Positions 44,931 through 52,743 of a DNA stretch of 64,000 nucleotides are shown piece by piece. Position 1 is the stretch's first letter; every line of letters begins with the position of its first letter. The notes below the pieces were generated by a model. That model ran no database searches. It saw only the letters and a program-made list of their open reading frames with translations, and was not told the DNA's origin. Position numbers and translations under genes: made by a program. Where the stretch lies: assembly GCA_050289805.1 (NCBI GenBank), contig JBNKGL010000007.1, forward strand, positions 1-64,000, given 5' to 3'. The stretch is from JAUILA01 sp050289805. GTDB lineage: Bacteria > Bacteroidota > Bacteroidia > Cytophagales > Cyclobacteriaceae.

Positions 44931-45668
44931 TTAAAATATTTCGAGCAATACTGCCAGACCCGCACCCAGAATGGCAACAAACCACTTCTGATAATTCATC
45001 CTATGCCCTTCATTGCTTTCAAAAACAATCGTAGTGGAGATATGAAGAAAATTACCGGAGACAATGGCGAAAATAATTGAAAATGAAGTCGACGATAAAA
45101 GTTGATTGTTGATGGCTTCCTGACTGAAAAGCATACCCGCCGGTGAAGCCAGCGCAAATATTAATAAATATATTATGGAACGGAACTTTCGGTCATCCTG
45201 GCACCGGATTACAGACATTAATGCAAAGGCTGCCGGCACCTTATGAAGTATGATACCCCATAATAATGGCCCCGTCTCATTAATCTGATGAAGTGAAGAG
45301 GGATGAGAAAGTAAGGCGCCTTCGAGAAATGCATGTGCCGATAAGGCAACCAACAATACCAGGCCTGATATTCTGGTATGATCATGACCGTCATGTTCAT
45401 GCAAATGTCCATGTTCAACACCCTGCGTATATGTTTCCAGCCACTGTTGAAGAAAGAAACCAATCAGTACATAAACACCAATTCTGGTTGGATTTTCAGA
45501 CTGAATGAATAATTCCGGAAGGATGTGAACAATGGTAATGCCAAATAAATAAGCCCCGCTGAAAACCAGTGCAAGACGATAATATCGGGATGAAAGCCGT
45601 GGCGTGAAAAATGCAAGACTGCCACCAGCAAGACTAAAGATCACAAGTACCAGAAAATTGAAAAGCAT
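44931..45668 (-). CDS. ZIP-family divalent metal transporter
   Basis: A 245-residue membrane protein with about eight helices. Metal-path motifs are HILPELF in helix 2 and HKVPAAFAL in a later helix. The cytoplasmic loop before helix 4 is histidine-rich (EHGHLHEHDGHDHTR), usual for zinc carriers of this family. Probable role is uptake of Zn or a similar metal into the cytoplasm. It stands 46 bases after the methyltransferase gene and ends at a terminator. Confidence 0.9.
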   Translation of the reverse strand: MLFNFLVLVIFSLAGGSLAFFTPRLSSRYYRLALVFSGAYLFGITIVHILPELFIQSENPTRIGVYVLIGFFLQQWLETYTQGVEHGHLHEHDGHDHTRISGLVLLVALSAHAFLEGALLSHPSSLHQINETGPLLWGIILHKVPAAFALMSVIRCQDDRKFRSIIYLLIFALASPAGMLFSQEAINNQLLSSTSFSIIFAIVSGNFLHISTTIVFESNEGHRMNYQKWFVAILGAGLAVLLEIF

Positions 45669-45714
45669 AATGTAATTTCAGCAAAGATACAACAATGTTG
45701 CATTAACCATCCTG

Positions 45715-46446
45715 TTATTTTTTGCAATAGAGGATCAGACGTTCAGACCTGTCTGTATCGAATGGCCCCAGGTCATAGCTTCCCCATTTCTCCACAACAT
45801 TCATTCCGGCAATCTGAACAAGTTCAATCAATTCTTCTGCAGTAAATGCACGGACTCTTTCCTTGAAATGATAATTCCTGTCTGAATCCTTAAAATAAAT
45901 ATCTTTTTCAATAAAATCACCTGATATTCTGCGGTGCAGATCAAAGGTCACCCCGCCGATCGTAGTCTTATTTTCCTTTACCAGCTTTTTCTTTACGTAA
46001 GGAGCATTCATATAGTCAAGCACAAAGCATCCATCAGGCAGCAGCCCGCCGGCAATATTTTCCAATGCCTGAATATTTTCGGCATTGGTCTCAAAATAAC
46101 CGAAACTTGTAAACAGGTTCATAATCAAACTGTATTTCCCGGGCAGTGGGCGCCTCATATCATGAGTTGCAAAATGGAGACGATCATTTTCAAATTGTTT
46201 TGCTATCGCGATATTTTGCGGAGAGAGATCAAGCCCTGTTACATTGAAACCCTTCTTATTGAGGTAGATCGCATGACGGCCCCTGCCGCAGGCAAGGTCC
46301 AGGATATGATCATCGAGTGTTACCTGTACATGGGATATAAGTGCATTAATGAAGTTACGTGCATCCGCATCATCGTGCTGAAAGTAAAGCATATGATAGT
46401 ATGGCGAGTCAAACCATTCACTAAACCATTCAGAATGTTGTCCCAT
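45715..46446 (-). CDS. Class I SAM-dependent methyltransferase
   Basis: Cytoplasmic methyltransferase of 243 residues. The SAM motif I is LDLACGRGRHAIYL with the acidic end of strand 2 in VTGLDLSP, and motif IV is like NLFTSFGYF. The substrate is unknown; the N terminus (EWFSEWFDSPYYHMLY) is common in Bacteroidota relatives annotated only as methyltransferases. Start is the ATG at 46446, which follows the ApbE stop codon by 2 bases; the GTG three bases upstream shares a base with that stop. Confidence 0.85.
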   Translation of the reverse strand: MGQHSEWFSEWFDSPYYHMLYFQHDDADARNFINALISHVQVTLDDHILDLACGRGRHAIYLNKKGFNVTGLDLSPQNIAIAKQFENDRLHFATHDMRRPLPGKYSLIMNLFTSFGYFETNAENIQALENIAGGLLPDGCFVLDYMNAPYVKKKLVKENKTTIGGVTFDLHRRISGDFIEKDIYFKDSDRNYHFKERVRAFTAEELIELVQIAGMNVVEKWGSYDLGPFDTDRSERLILYCKK

Positions 46447-46448
46447 CA

Positions 46449-47474
46449 CTATATGCCCGTCAATGTAACGTTTAATCCCTGTGTAGAATATGTTGAAAGG
46501 CCACCGGGTGTTGAAAAAATCAGGAATGCCCCGGTTTCAGGATGCTGATTCAGATATTCAATGGCTTTTTCATGCCCCATCACCATGAAAGCTGTTGCCA
46601 GTGCATCCGCTTCCATACATGTTCCAGCCGTTACCGATGCACTGAGCAAGGCATGGACCACCGGATAACCGGTTGATGGATCAATGGTATGGGAAAATTT
46701 TCTTCCATCCACAATCCTATAGTTAAAGTAATTTCCGGAAGTGGCAACCGCAGTATTCTCCAATTCCATGATCGCGTATTGCTTAATATCTTCACTGGTT
46801 GAATTCGGATCTATAATTCCAATTCGCCAGGGCCCGTCATTTTCGATATTTTTGCCAGTAACCCGTACTTCTCCACCTATCTCAACAAAGCAGTTATCAA
46901 TACCCTGGTCCTGAAGGAATTCAATAACAACGTCCACACCATAGCCTTTTGCAGACGCCGAGAAGTCAAGCTGAACACGAGGATCTGATTTAGCAACATG
47001 TGTTTTGTCAAACGAAATTCGATTGAAGCCGATAAACGCCCTGATCGAATCGATGGCTGAACTATCGGGCAGCTGTTGCTCACCCGGGCCAAACCCCCAG
47101 GCATTCACAAGTGGCATCACCGTTGGATCATAGGCACCATTTGTGCCATTATAAATGCGCTTGCTCAGTTCCAGGACCGGATAGAAATATTCTGAAGTAA
47201 AGTTCCAGGTAGAATCCCCGTTAAACTGCGAAATTTCCGATTCCGGTATATAGGTATTCAGGGACTGGTTAAATGCGATCAGGATGGAGTCGACCTCTTT
47301 CTTAAAGTTCCTGCCATCCTTGTCGAAATATTTAACGCTGTATTGAATAGGTCCCATGGTCGTTCCGGAAAAAGCTACAAGTTCAGATTGTCCTGAATTT
47401 CGCCAGAAATAAACAATCACAACAGCGCCGGCCAGAATTAACGTATATATAATGTTTTTAATCCGCAGGTCCAT
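46449..47474 (-). CDS. apbE: FAD:protein FMN transferase (ApbE)
   Basis: Attaches FMN covalently to threonine of periplasmic flavoproteins such as Na+-NQR subunits. A membrane anchor (about 9-25) is followed by FSGTTMGPIQYSV, LNTYIPESEISQFN, SASAKGYGVDVV, EIGGEVRV, FSHTIDPSTGYPV and the metal-site region TAGTCMEADALATAFMVMG, all typical. Length 341 is normal. It is divergent from ruvB across an 84-base gap with a palindrome; its probable substrates are not in this window. Confidence 0.93.
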   Translation of the reverse strand: MDLRIKNIIYTLILAGAVVIVYFWRNSGQSELVAFSGTTMGPIQYSVKYFDKDGRNFKKEVDSILIAFNQSLNTYIPESEISQFNGDSTWNFTSEYFYPVLELSKRIYNGTNGAYDPTVMPLVNAWGFGPGEQQLPDSSAIDSIRAFIGFNRISFDKTHVAKSDPRVQLDFSASAKGYGVDVVIEFLQDQGIDNCFVEIGGEVRVTGKNIENDGPWRIGIIDPNSTSEDIKQYAIMELENTAVATSGNYFNYRIVDGRKFSHTIDPSTGYPVVHALLSASVTAGTCMEADALATAFMVMGHEKAIEYLNQHPETGAFLIFSTPGGLSTYSTQGLNVTLTGI

Positions 47475-47493
47475 TTCCCTTAAATTTCGGCGC

Positions 47494-47509
47494 CAAATTA
47501 ATTAATTTG
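47494..47509. promoter_or_regulatory. Palindromic divergent promoter element of apbE and ruvB
   Basis: CAAATTAATTAATTTG is a perfect 16-bp palindrome. On each strand it ends with TTAATTTG, one base from the -7 consensus TAnnTTTG, so the same element could serve both divergent genes. Distances are 20 bases to the apbE ATG and 49 to the ruvB ATG. Confidence 0.5.
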
Positions 47510-47558
47510 ATCCGCTAATGACTAATTTAGAGATCAATTATTCCCAATTGGCCGTATC

Positions 47559-48590
47559 ATGAGAGAAGATTACCTGCGTGCAGATGATGATGGGTTAAAG
47601 CCCGAAGAGAAAGAAATTGAACGGGCGCTGCGTCCGCTGTCGTTCGCCGATTTCACAGGCCAGCACAAAGTTGTAGAAAACGTGAAGGTTTTTGTACAGG
47701 CTGCCCGCAACCGGGGTGAGGCGCTTGACCATGTTTTACTTCATGGCCCTCCCGGACTGGGGAAAACCACGCTGTCCCATATCATTGCGCATGAACTTGA
47801 AACAAGCATTAAAATTTCATCCGGGCCGGTATTGGACAAGCCGGGGGATCTGGCAGGCTTACTAACAAACCTGGAGGAAAGGGATGTCCTTTTCATCGAT
47901 GAAATTCATCGCCTCAACCCTGTTGTAGAGGAGTATCTCTATGCTGCCATGGAGGACTACAGAATCGACATAATGCTCGATTCCGGGCCGAATGCACGAA
48001 GTGTGCAAATCGCGCTGGCTCCTTTTACCCTCATCGGGGCTACAACTCGTGCGGGCCTTCTTACTTCGCCTCTGCGTGCCCGTTTCGGCATTAATGCTCG
48101 TCTTGAATATTATGACACAGGCTTGCTCACCTCCATTGTGAAGCGTTCCTGCAATATTCTTGGTACCCCCATTATTGATGAAGCAGCTGTGGAAATAGCC
48201 CGGCGAAGCAGGGGTACCCCGAGAATTGCCAACAACCTGCTGCGACGGACACGGGATTTCGCCGAAATCAAGGGAGATGGCACCATTACCCTTGAAATAG
48301 CTCAAATAGCATTGGATGCCCTGGACGTCGACAGTCATGGTCTGGATGATATGGACAACCGTATTCTGTCGACGATTATTCAAAAATTCAAAGGTGGGCC
48401 GGTAGGTATCAGTACCATTGCCACTGCATGTGGTGAAGAGGCTGAAACCATTGAAGAAGTTTACGAACCCTTTTTAATCCAGGAGGGATATATAAAAAGG
48501 ACTTCCAGGGGACGCGAAGCAACGGAGCGGGCCTATAAACATCTTAAAATTGTACCTCCGCAGCAATCAGGGAGCCTGTTCGAATCCTGA
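47559..48590 (+). CDS. ruvB: Holliday junction branch-migration ATPase RuvB
   Basis: Hexameric motor that moves Holliday junctions with RuvA. Walker A GPPGLGKTTLS at about 63-73, Walker B FIDEIHRL at about 112-119, sensor region LIGATTRAGLLTSPLRARFG, and the C-terminal winged helix with RTSRGREATERAYKHL. Length 343 is normal. It is followed by queG after 2 bases, so both share a transcript. Confidence 0.97.
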   Translation: MREDYLRADDDGLKPEEKEIERALRPLSFADFTGQHKVVENVKVFVQAARNRGEALDHVLLHGPPGLGKTTLSHIIAHELETSIKISSGPVLDKPGDLAGLLTNLEERDVLFIDEIHRLNPVVEEYLYAAMEDYRIDIMLDSGPNARSVQIALAPFTLIGATTRAGLLTSPLRARFGINARLEYYDTGLLTSIVKRSCNILGTPIIDEAAVEIARRSRGTPRIANNLLRRTRDFAEIKGDGTITLEIAQIALDALDVDSHGLDDMDNRILSTIIQKFKGGPVGISTIATACGEEAETIEEVYEPFLIQEGYIKRTSRGREATERAYKHLKIVPPQQSGSLFES

Positions 48591-48592
48591 AT

Positions 48593-49525
48593 ATGAGTAG
48601 CGAGACCCTTGACCGACATCATCGAATCATCAAGGAAACAGCTCAGCAGCTCGGTTTCATGCATTGTGGTATCTCAGTAGCTGAGTTTCTTGAAGAGGAG
48701 GCACCAAGACTTGAGAACTGGCTTTCAAACAACCTTCATGGCACCATGTCATGGATGGAGAATCATTTCGACAAACGGCTTGACCCCAGGCTTCTTGTCC
48801 CGGGAGCAAAAACAGTAATAAGCCTGCTCTACAATTACACACCAAATGAAACGCTGCCTTCAGACTCTTTCAAAATATCAAAATACGCCTATGGCGAAGA
48901 TTACCATTTTGTAATTAAGGACAAGCTCCGGGATTTTCTTTCCATTTTGAGGGATCAAATCGGAGCAATTGAAGGCCGGGTTTTTGTAGACAGCGCACCG
49001 GTTATGGAACGCGCCTGGGCTCAACGAAGCGGAACGGGATGGATTGGAAAACATTCCCTTCTCCTCAACAGGCAACATGGAAGTTATTTTTTCCTTGCAG
49101 AATTGATCATCGACCTCGAAGCAACCCCGGATACACCAACCGGTGATTACTGTGGAACGTGTACCGCTTGCCTGGATGCATGCCCGACAGACGCTATCAC
49201 GGAACCCTATATTGTCGACAGCAACCGCTGCATTTCCTATCTTACCATTGAACTCCGGGATGCCATTGCTCCGGAATTTCGGGATAAAATGAATGACTGG
49301 ATGTTTGGTTGTGATATATGCCAGGATGTCTGTCCGTGGAACCGTTTCGCAACTCCACATAACGAACCTGCATTCTTGCCAAACCCGGATTTAAAGGATA
49401 TGTCACGGGAAGACTGGATCAATCTTTCGGAAGAATCCTTTCGCAAACTATTTAAAAAATCTGCGGTAAAGCGTACAAAATTCGACGGACTCAAACGCAC
49501 GATCACCTTCCTTTCGGAAAAATAA
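48593..49525 (+). CDS. queG: Epoxyqueuosine reductase
   Basis: Last step of queuosine synthesis in tRNA, reducing epoxyqueuosine with a cobalamin and two 4Fe-4S clusters. The catalytic aspartate lies in FVDSAPVMER (Asp133). Cluster cysteines are Cys187, 190, 193 and 197 (CGTCTACLDACP) and Cys213, 240, 243 and 247 (GCDICQDVCPWN). Length 310 is normal. Starts 2 bases after ruvB. Confidence 0.95.
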   Translation: MSSETLDRHHRIIKETAQQLGFMHCGISVAEFLEEEAPRLENWLSNNLHGTMSWMENHFDKRLDPRLLVPGAKTVISLLYNYTPNETLPSDSFKISKYAYGEDYHFVIKDKLRDFLSILRDQIGAIEGRVFVDSAPVMERAWAQRSGTGWIGKHSLLLNRQHGSYFFLAELIIDLEATPDTPTGDYCGTCTACLDACPTDAITEPYIVDSNRCISYLTIELRDAIAPEFRDKMNDWMFGCDICQDVCPWNRFATPHNEPAFLPNPDLKDMSREDWINLSEESFRKLFKKSAVKRTKFDGLKRTITFLSEK

Positions 49526-49872
49526 AAATGGTATTTCCTGACCCGAATTATGCGACCACCCGCTTCGCAGGGGTCGTTCTTCTATTAAATGCTGATGCTC
49601 ACTTATGCGACCACCCGTTTCACGGGGGTCACGTTGCCTGATATTCTTCATTTGACATAAATAACTGCATTGGCCCTTAGCAGGAAAGGATGGCCTGTTT
49701 CAAAACAGATGACCCATGCGTAAGCGTGGGTCAAATATGTGAGATCAGGAATAATTAAAGGAACAACGACCCCTGCGAAGCGGGTGGTCGAATAATAAAC
49801 AATTCAATTCAGTAAAATAAAAAAGGCCATCCTTTATGGATAGCCTCCTATATTCATTTTAATTGTTAAACA
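49526..49872. repeat. Repeat-rich intergenic stretch with three related hairpin units and a tetraloop hairpin
   Basis: Unit A (49553-49576) and unit B (49608-49630) are direct copies starting CGACCACCCG; unit C (49767-49790) is the exact reverse complement of all 24 bases of unit A. Each unit folds back on itself imperfectly. Between B and C lies a 10-bp hairpin TGACCCATGC-GTAA-GCGTGGGTCA (49710-49733) with a GNRA-type loop and one G-T pair. A and C could also pair with each other over 190 bases. No ORF was found; the stretch ends in the terminator of the next gene. Confidence 0.8.
49817..49845 (-). terminator. Terminator after the 62-residue protein gene
   Basis: On the minus strand GGCTATCC (49838-49845) pairs with GGATGGCC (49825-49832) with one mismatch and a 5-base loop, followed by TTTTTTATTTTA. 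Confidence 0.8.
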
Positions 49873-50061
49873 TTAGACATTAGATGCGAAACATCGCTGC
49901 AAAACATTGTGGTGTTCATTATTGAACTGATCATAACACCACCGACGTAATTCTCTGATTTCATCACGAATTAAGAGGCGAAGTCCCTTTCGTAACTCCT
50001 TCTCAAATAACGCGGTGTCAAAACTCACTTTCGTAAGGATTGTCTTTACGTATTCTAGCAT
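49873..50061 (-). CDS. Small helical protein, 62 residues, conserved-looking, unknown function
   Basis: Sequence begins MLEYVKTILTKVSFD and continues with a charged helical stretch ELRKGLRLLIRDEIRELRRW, ending CYDQFNN then a short tail with a further cysteine. No signal peptide or membrane helix, so cytoplasmic and mostly helical. From memory, similar proteins of about 60 residues with this start occur widely in Bacteroidota without an assigned role; that is recollection, not a search. It has its own terminator and is divergent from the BatD-like gene, both signs of a genuine gene. Confidence 0.75.
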   Translation of the reverse strand: MLEYVKTILTKVSFDTALFEKELRKGLRLLIRDEIRELRRWCYDQFNNEHHNVLQRCFASNV

Positions 50062-50150
50062 CTGATTTTTGGTTTAAAAGTTGATAACAAGGAAACCATC
50101 TTTATAAATGTTACCTTTCTAAAAATGAAGGTGTCTTTAAAAGAATACTC

Positions 50151-50158
50151 TAAATTTG
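50151..50158 (+). promoter_or_regulatory. -7 element of the BatD-like gene
   Basis: TAAATTTG is an exact match to the Bacteroidota -7 consensus, 37 bases before the ATG at 50196. No clear TTTG was seen at the -33 place. Confidence 0.5.
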
Positions 50159-50195
50159 TACGTTTAAGAATAAAAAAAGATTCAAACAATTTTGT

Positions 50196-51659
50196 ATGTC
50201 TCTGATTCACAGATATAAAAAAGTATTTATCGTTTTCGGCCTTCTGTTGGTAACCGGTTTTACCGCACGTTCTCAGGATGTTTCCATTGAACTTGGCCCA
50301 GGGGAAATCGGCGAAAATCAGGCCTGGACAATAACCGTTACCATAAGCAACGATAAGATAGAAAAATATTCGGATTTTCCAAATATTGACGGCTTTAAAA
50401 AGAGGGGAACTTCATCCGCATCAAGAACGCAAATTATCAATGGTCAGGTATCTTCTACGCAAAGCGTAACAATGACCTATGTGCCTGACGGTCAGGGAAC
50501 TTATACGCTGCCTCCATTTGAGATGACAGTGAATGATAAAAACATTCGGTCTGAGGGAAAGACCATAATTGTGGGTGCCCCGGTAGACCGCCAGCCCTCC
50601 CGGGATCCATTCCGTGATATGTTTGATAAAGATCCGTTTGACAGCTTTTTCGGAGAGGATAATGCCACGGAATACGTTGACGTGAAAGAGGATGCATTTT
50701 TAGCGCTCACAACCAGTAAAGAAGAGGTCTATGTCGGGGAAGGATTCACCACAACATTATCCTTTTATGTGGCTGATAATAATCGTGCCCCGCTTGAATT
50801 TTATGAGCTGGGAAAACAGTTATCCGACATAATGAAACAGCTTCGCCCTGAAAATTGCTGGGAAGAGAATTTCAATATTGAGAATATTTACGGGGAGCAT
50901 GTTATGATCCAGGGAAAAGGTTATACCCAATACAAGATTTACCAGGGCGTATTTTTCCCATTGAATACGGAAAATGTCACCTTCCCGTCTGTGGGGCTCG
51001 ACATGATCAAATATAAAGTAGCGCGGAATCCATCTTTTTTCGGTCAGAACCGACAGGAAGATTTTAAAAAGTTCTATACACGGCCAAGAACCGTTAGAGT
51101 GAAGGATCTTCCTCCTCATCCACTAAAAGATGCTGTAGCTGTTGGTGACTATAAACTAAATGAAAGTGTAAGTTCAAGAGACCTTCAGACCGGCCAAAGC
51201 TTTACCTATGAATTCAATATTTATGGTGAAGGGAATATTTCCTCGATCAATTCCCCCACTGTAAAGGAAAATGATGATTTTGAATTTTATGATCCGGATG
51301 TCAGCCAGAACATCAACCGCCGCAATGGACGTGTAACAGGCTCCAAATCATTTAGTTTCTACGGAATTCCCAATGAACCCGGGGATTACTCCCTTGGCAA
51401 ATACTTCAAATGGATCTATTTCAACACAAAAAAGGATTCGTATGATACACTCACTTCGAGAGCTGTGGTTTATGTAACCGGGGAAAGCCGCCAGAATGAA
51501 AATATACTTTCCAGTGATGTAGGGACTTTCTATGATCGCATTGAATTCGAGAATAATGAGTTGTCGGGAACACAGGGAGTGGAATGGCTCAAGGTTTTTG
51601 CCAACATTCTAATTTTAGTTATGTTAGCACTTTCTGCCTTTATCATTTTCAAAAAATAA
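50196..51659 (+). CDS. BatD-like (oxygen tolerance) membrane-anchored protein
   Basis: A 487-residue protein with signal peptide (about 10-27, ending ARSQ), a large extracytoplasmic beta-rich body and one C-terminal helix (about 465-484, LILVMLALSAFIIF). The order of blocks (VSIELGPGEIGENQAWTITV, TYVPDGQGTYTLPPFEM, VYVGEGFTTTLSFYV, DLQTGQSFTYEFNIYGEGN) fits the BatD family, which in bat operons works with BatA/BatB von Willebrand proteins. Here no other bat gene is near. It is shorter than BatD of complete bat operons, and a stand-alone homologue may have a different partner. Confidence 0.8.
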   Translation: MSLIHRYKKVFIVFGLLLVTGFTARSQDVSIELGPGEIGENQAWTITVTISNDKIEKYSDFPNIDGFKKRGTSSASRTQIINGQVSSTQSVTMTYVPDGQGTYTLPPFEMTVNDKNIRSEGKTIIVGAPVDRQPSRDPFRDMFDKDPFDSFFGEDNATEYVDVKEDAFLALTTSKEEVYVGEGFTTTLSFYVADNNRAPLEFYELGKQLSDIMKQLRPENCWEENFNIENIYGEHVMIQGKGYTQYKIYQGVFFPLNTENVTFPSVGLDMIKYKVARNPSFFGQNRQEDFKKFYTRPRTVRVKDLPPHPLKDAVAVGDYKLNESVSSRDLQTGQSFTYEFNIYGEGNISSINSPTVKENDDFEFYDPDVSQNINRRNGRVTGSKSFSFYGIPNEPGDYSLGKYFKWIYFNTKKDSYDTLTSRAVVYVTGESRQNENILSSDVGTFYDRIEFENNELSGTQGVEWLKVFANILILVMLALSAFIIFKK

Positions 51660-51665
51660 CATCTT

Positions 51666-52739
51666 TTGAGCAACTCATTCGGTACATTATTCCGCATCAC
51701 TACCTTCGGAGAATCACACGGCCGCGGGATCGGAGTTGTTATTGACGGATGTCCGGCAGGAGTGAAAATCGACCACGATTTTATTCAAAATGAACTGATC
51801 CGCCGGAAACCAGGACAATCCAGGATAACAACTCAGCGTCGTGAGGAGGATGAATTTGAAATCCTCTCCGGGACGTTTGAAGGGAAATCAACAGGAACAC
51901 CGATTGCTCTTTTCATTCCCAACACAAATGCAAAAAGCAAGGATTACTCCCACATTGCAGACAAATACCGTCCATCGCATGCAGACTTTACATATGATGT
52001 AAAATACGGCATACGCGATTATCGGGGAGGCGGGCGTAGTTCTGCCAGGGAAACAGCAGCAAGAGTGGCTGCAGGAGCCATCGCCAAAACGATACTTGAA
52101 GAAGCCGGAGTTAAGGTTTACGCCTATGTATCTTCTGTAGGAGATATCCATGCACCGGATTACCGGCAACTGGACCTGTCACGAATTGAAGAAAATATCG
52201 TCCGTTGTCCTGATCCGGAAGTTGCCGAAAAAATGATTCAGCGGATCGATGAGATAAGAAAGGACCGTGACACCATCGGCGGCATCATTACCGGCGTCGT
52301 ACAAAACTGCCCTCCGGGCTGGGGAGAACCTGTTTTTAACAAGCTTCATGCCGCATTGGGTCATGCCATGCTTGGCATCAATGCCGTGAAGGGCTTCGAA
52401 TACGGGAGCGGATTTGCCGGCACGGAAATGCGAGGCTCGGAACATAATGACATCTTTCGTATGGACGGTGAAAGGGTTCGCACCGATACAAACTTTTCCG
52501 GGGGTATACAGGGAGGGATCAGCAATGGAGAAGATATCTATTTCCGCGTTGCATTCAAGCCTGTGGCAACGATCATGAAAGATCAGGATAGCATTAACTC
52601 TTCTGGCGAAGCGGCAACCGTTTCGGGAAAGGGTCGGCATGACCCCTGTGTAGTTCCCCGGGCGGTTCCAATTGTTGAAGCCATGGCTGCTTTGGTATTG
52701 GCTGATCAGTATTTATTGAATAAAAGCTCCAAACTATAA
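51666..52739 (+). CDS. aroC: Chorismate synthase
   Basis: Makes chorismate from EPSP using reduced FMN. N terminus FGTLFRITTFGESHGRGIG, then RRKPGQSRITTQRREEDE, the signature YRGGGRSSARETAARVAAGA and the C-terminal GRHDPCVVPRAVPIVEAM are all diagnostic. Length 357 is normal. No ATG lies near the conserved start; translation must use the TTG at 51666, giving MSNSFG, only 6 bases after the upstream stop codon. Confidence 0.97.
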   Translation: MSNSFGTLFRITTFGESHGRGIGVVIDGCPAGVKIDHDFIQNELIRRKPGQSRITTQRREEDEFEILSGTFEGKSTGTPIALFIPNTNAKSKDYSHIADKYRPSHADFTYDVKYGIRDYRGGGRSSARETAARVAAGAIAKTILEEAGVKVYAYVSSVGDIHAPDYRQLDLSRIEENIVRCPDPEVAEKMIQRIDEIRKDRDTIGGIITGVVQNCPPGWGEPVFNKLHAALGHAMLGINAVKGFEYGSGFAGTEMRGSEHNDIFRMDGERVRTDTNFSGGIQGGISNGEDIYFRVAFKPVATIMKDQDSINSSGEAATVSGKGRHDPCVVPRAVPIVEAMAALVLADQYLLNKSSKL

Positions 52740-52743
52740 TCTC

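Noticed and set aside
47518..47562. 14-codon ORF whose TGA overlaps the ruvB ATG
   Set aside because: The sequence MTNLEINYSQLAVS has no regulatory codon bias, and such short overlapping frames are common by chance.
49553..49790. Possible CRISPR array
   Set aside because: Only three units, one inverted, with unequal spacing of 31 and 136 bases, and no cas genes nearby.
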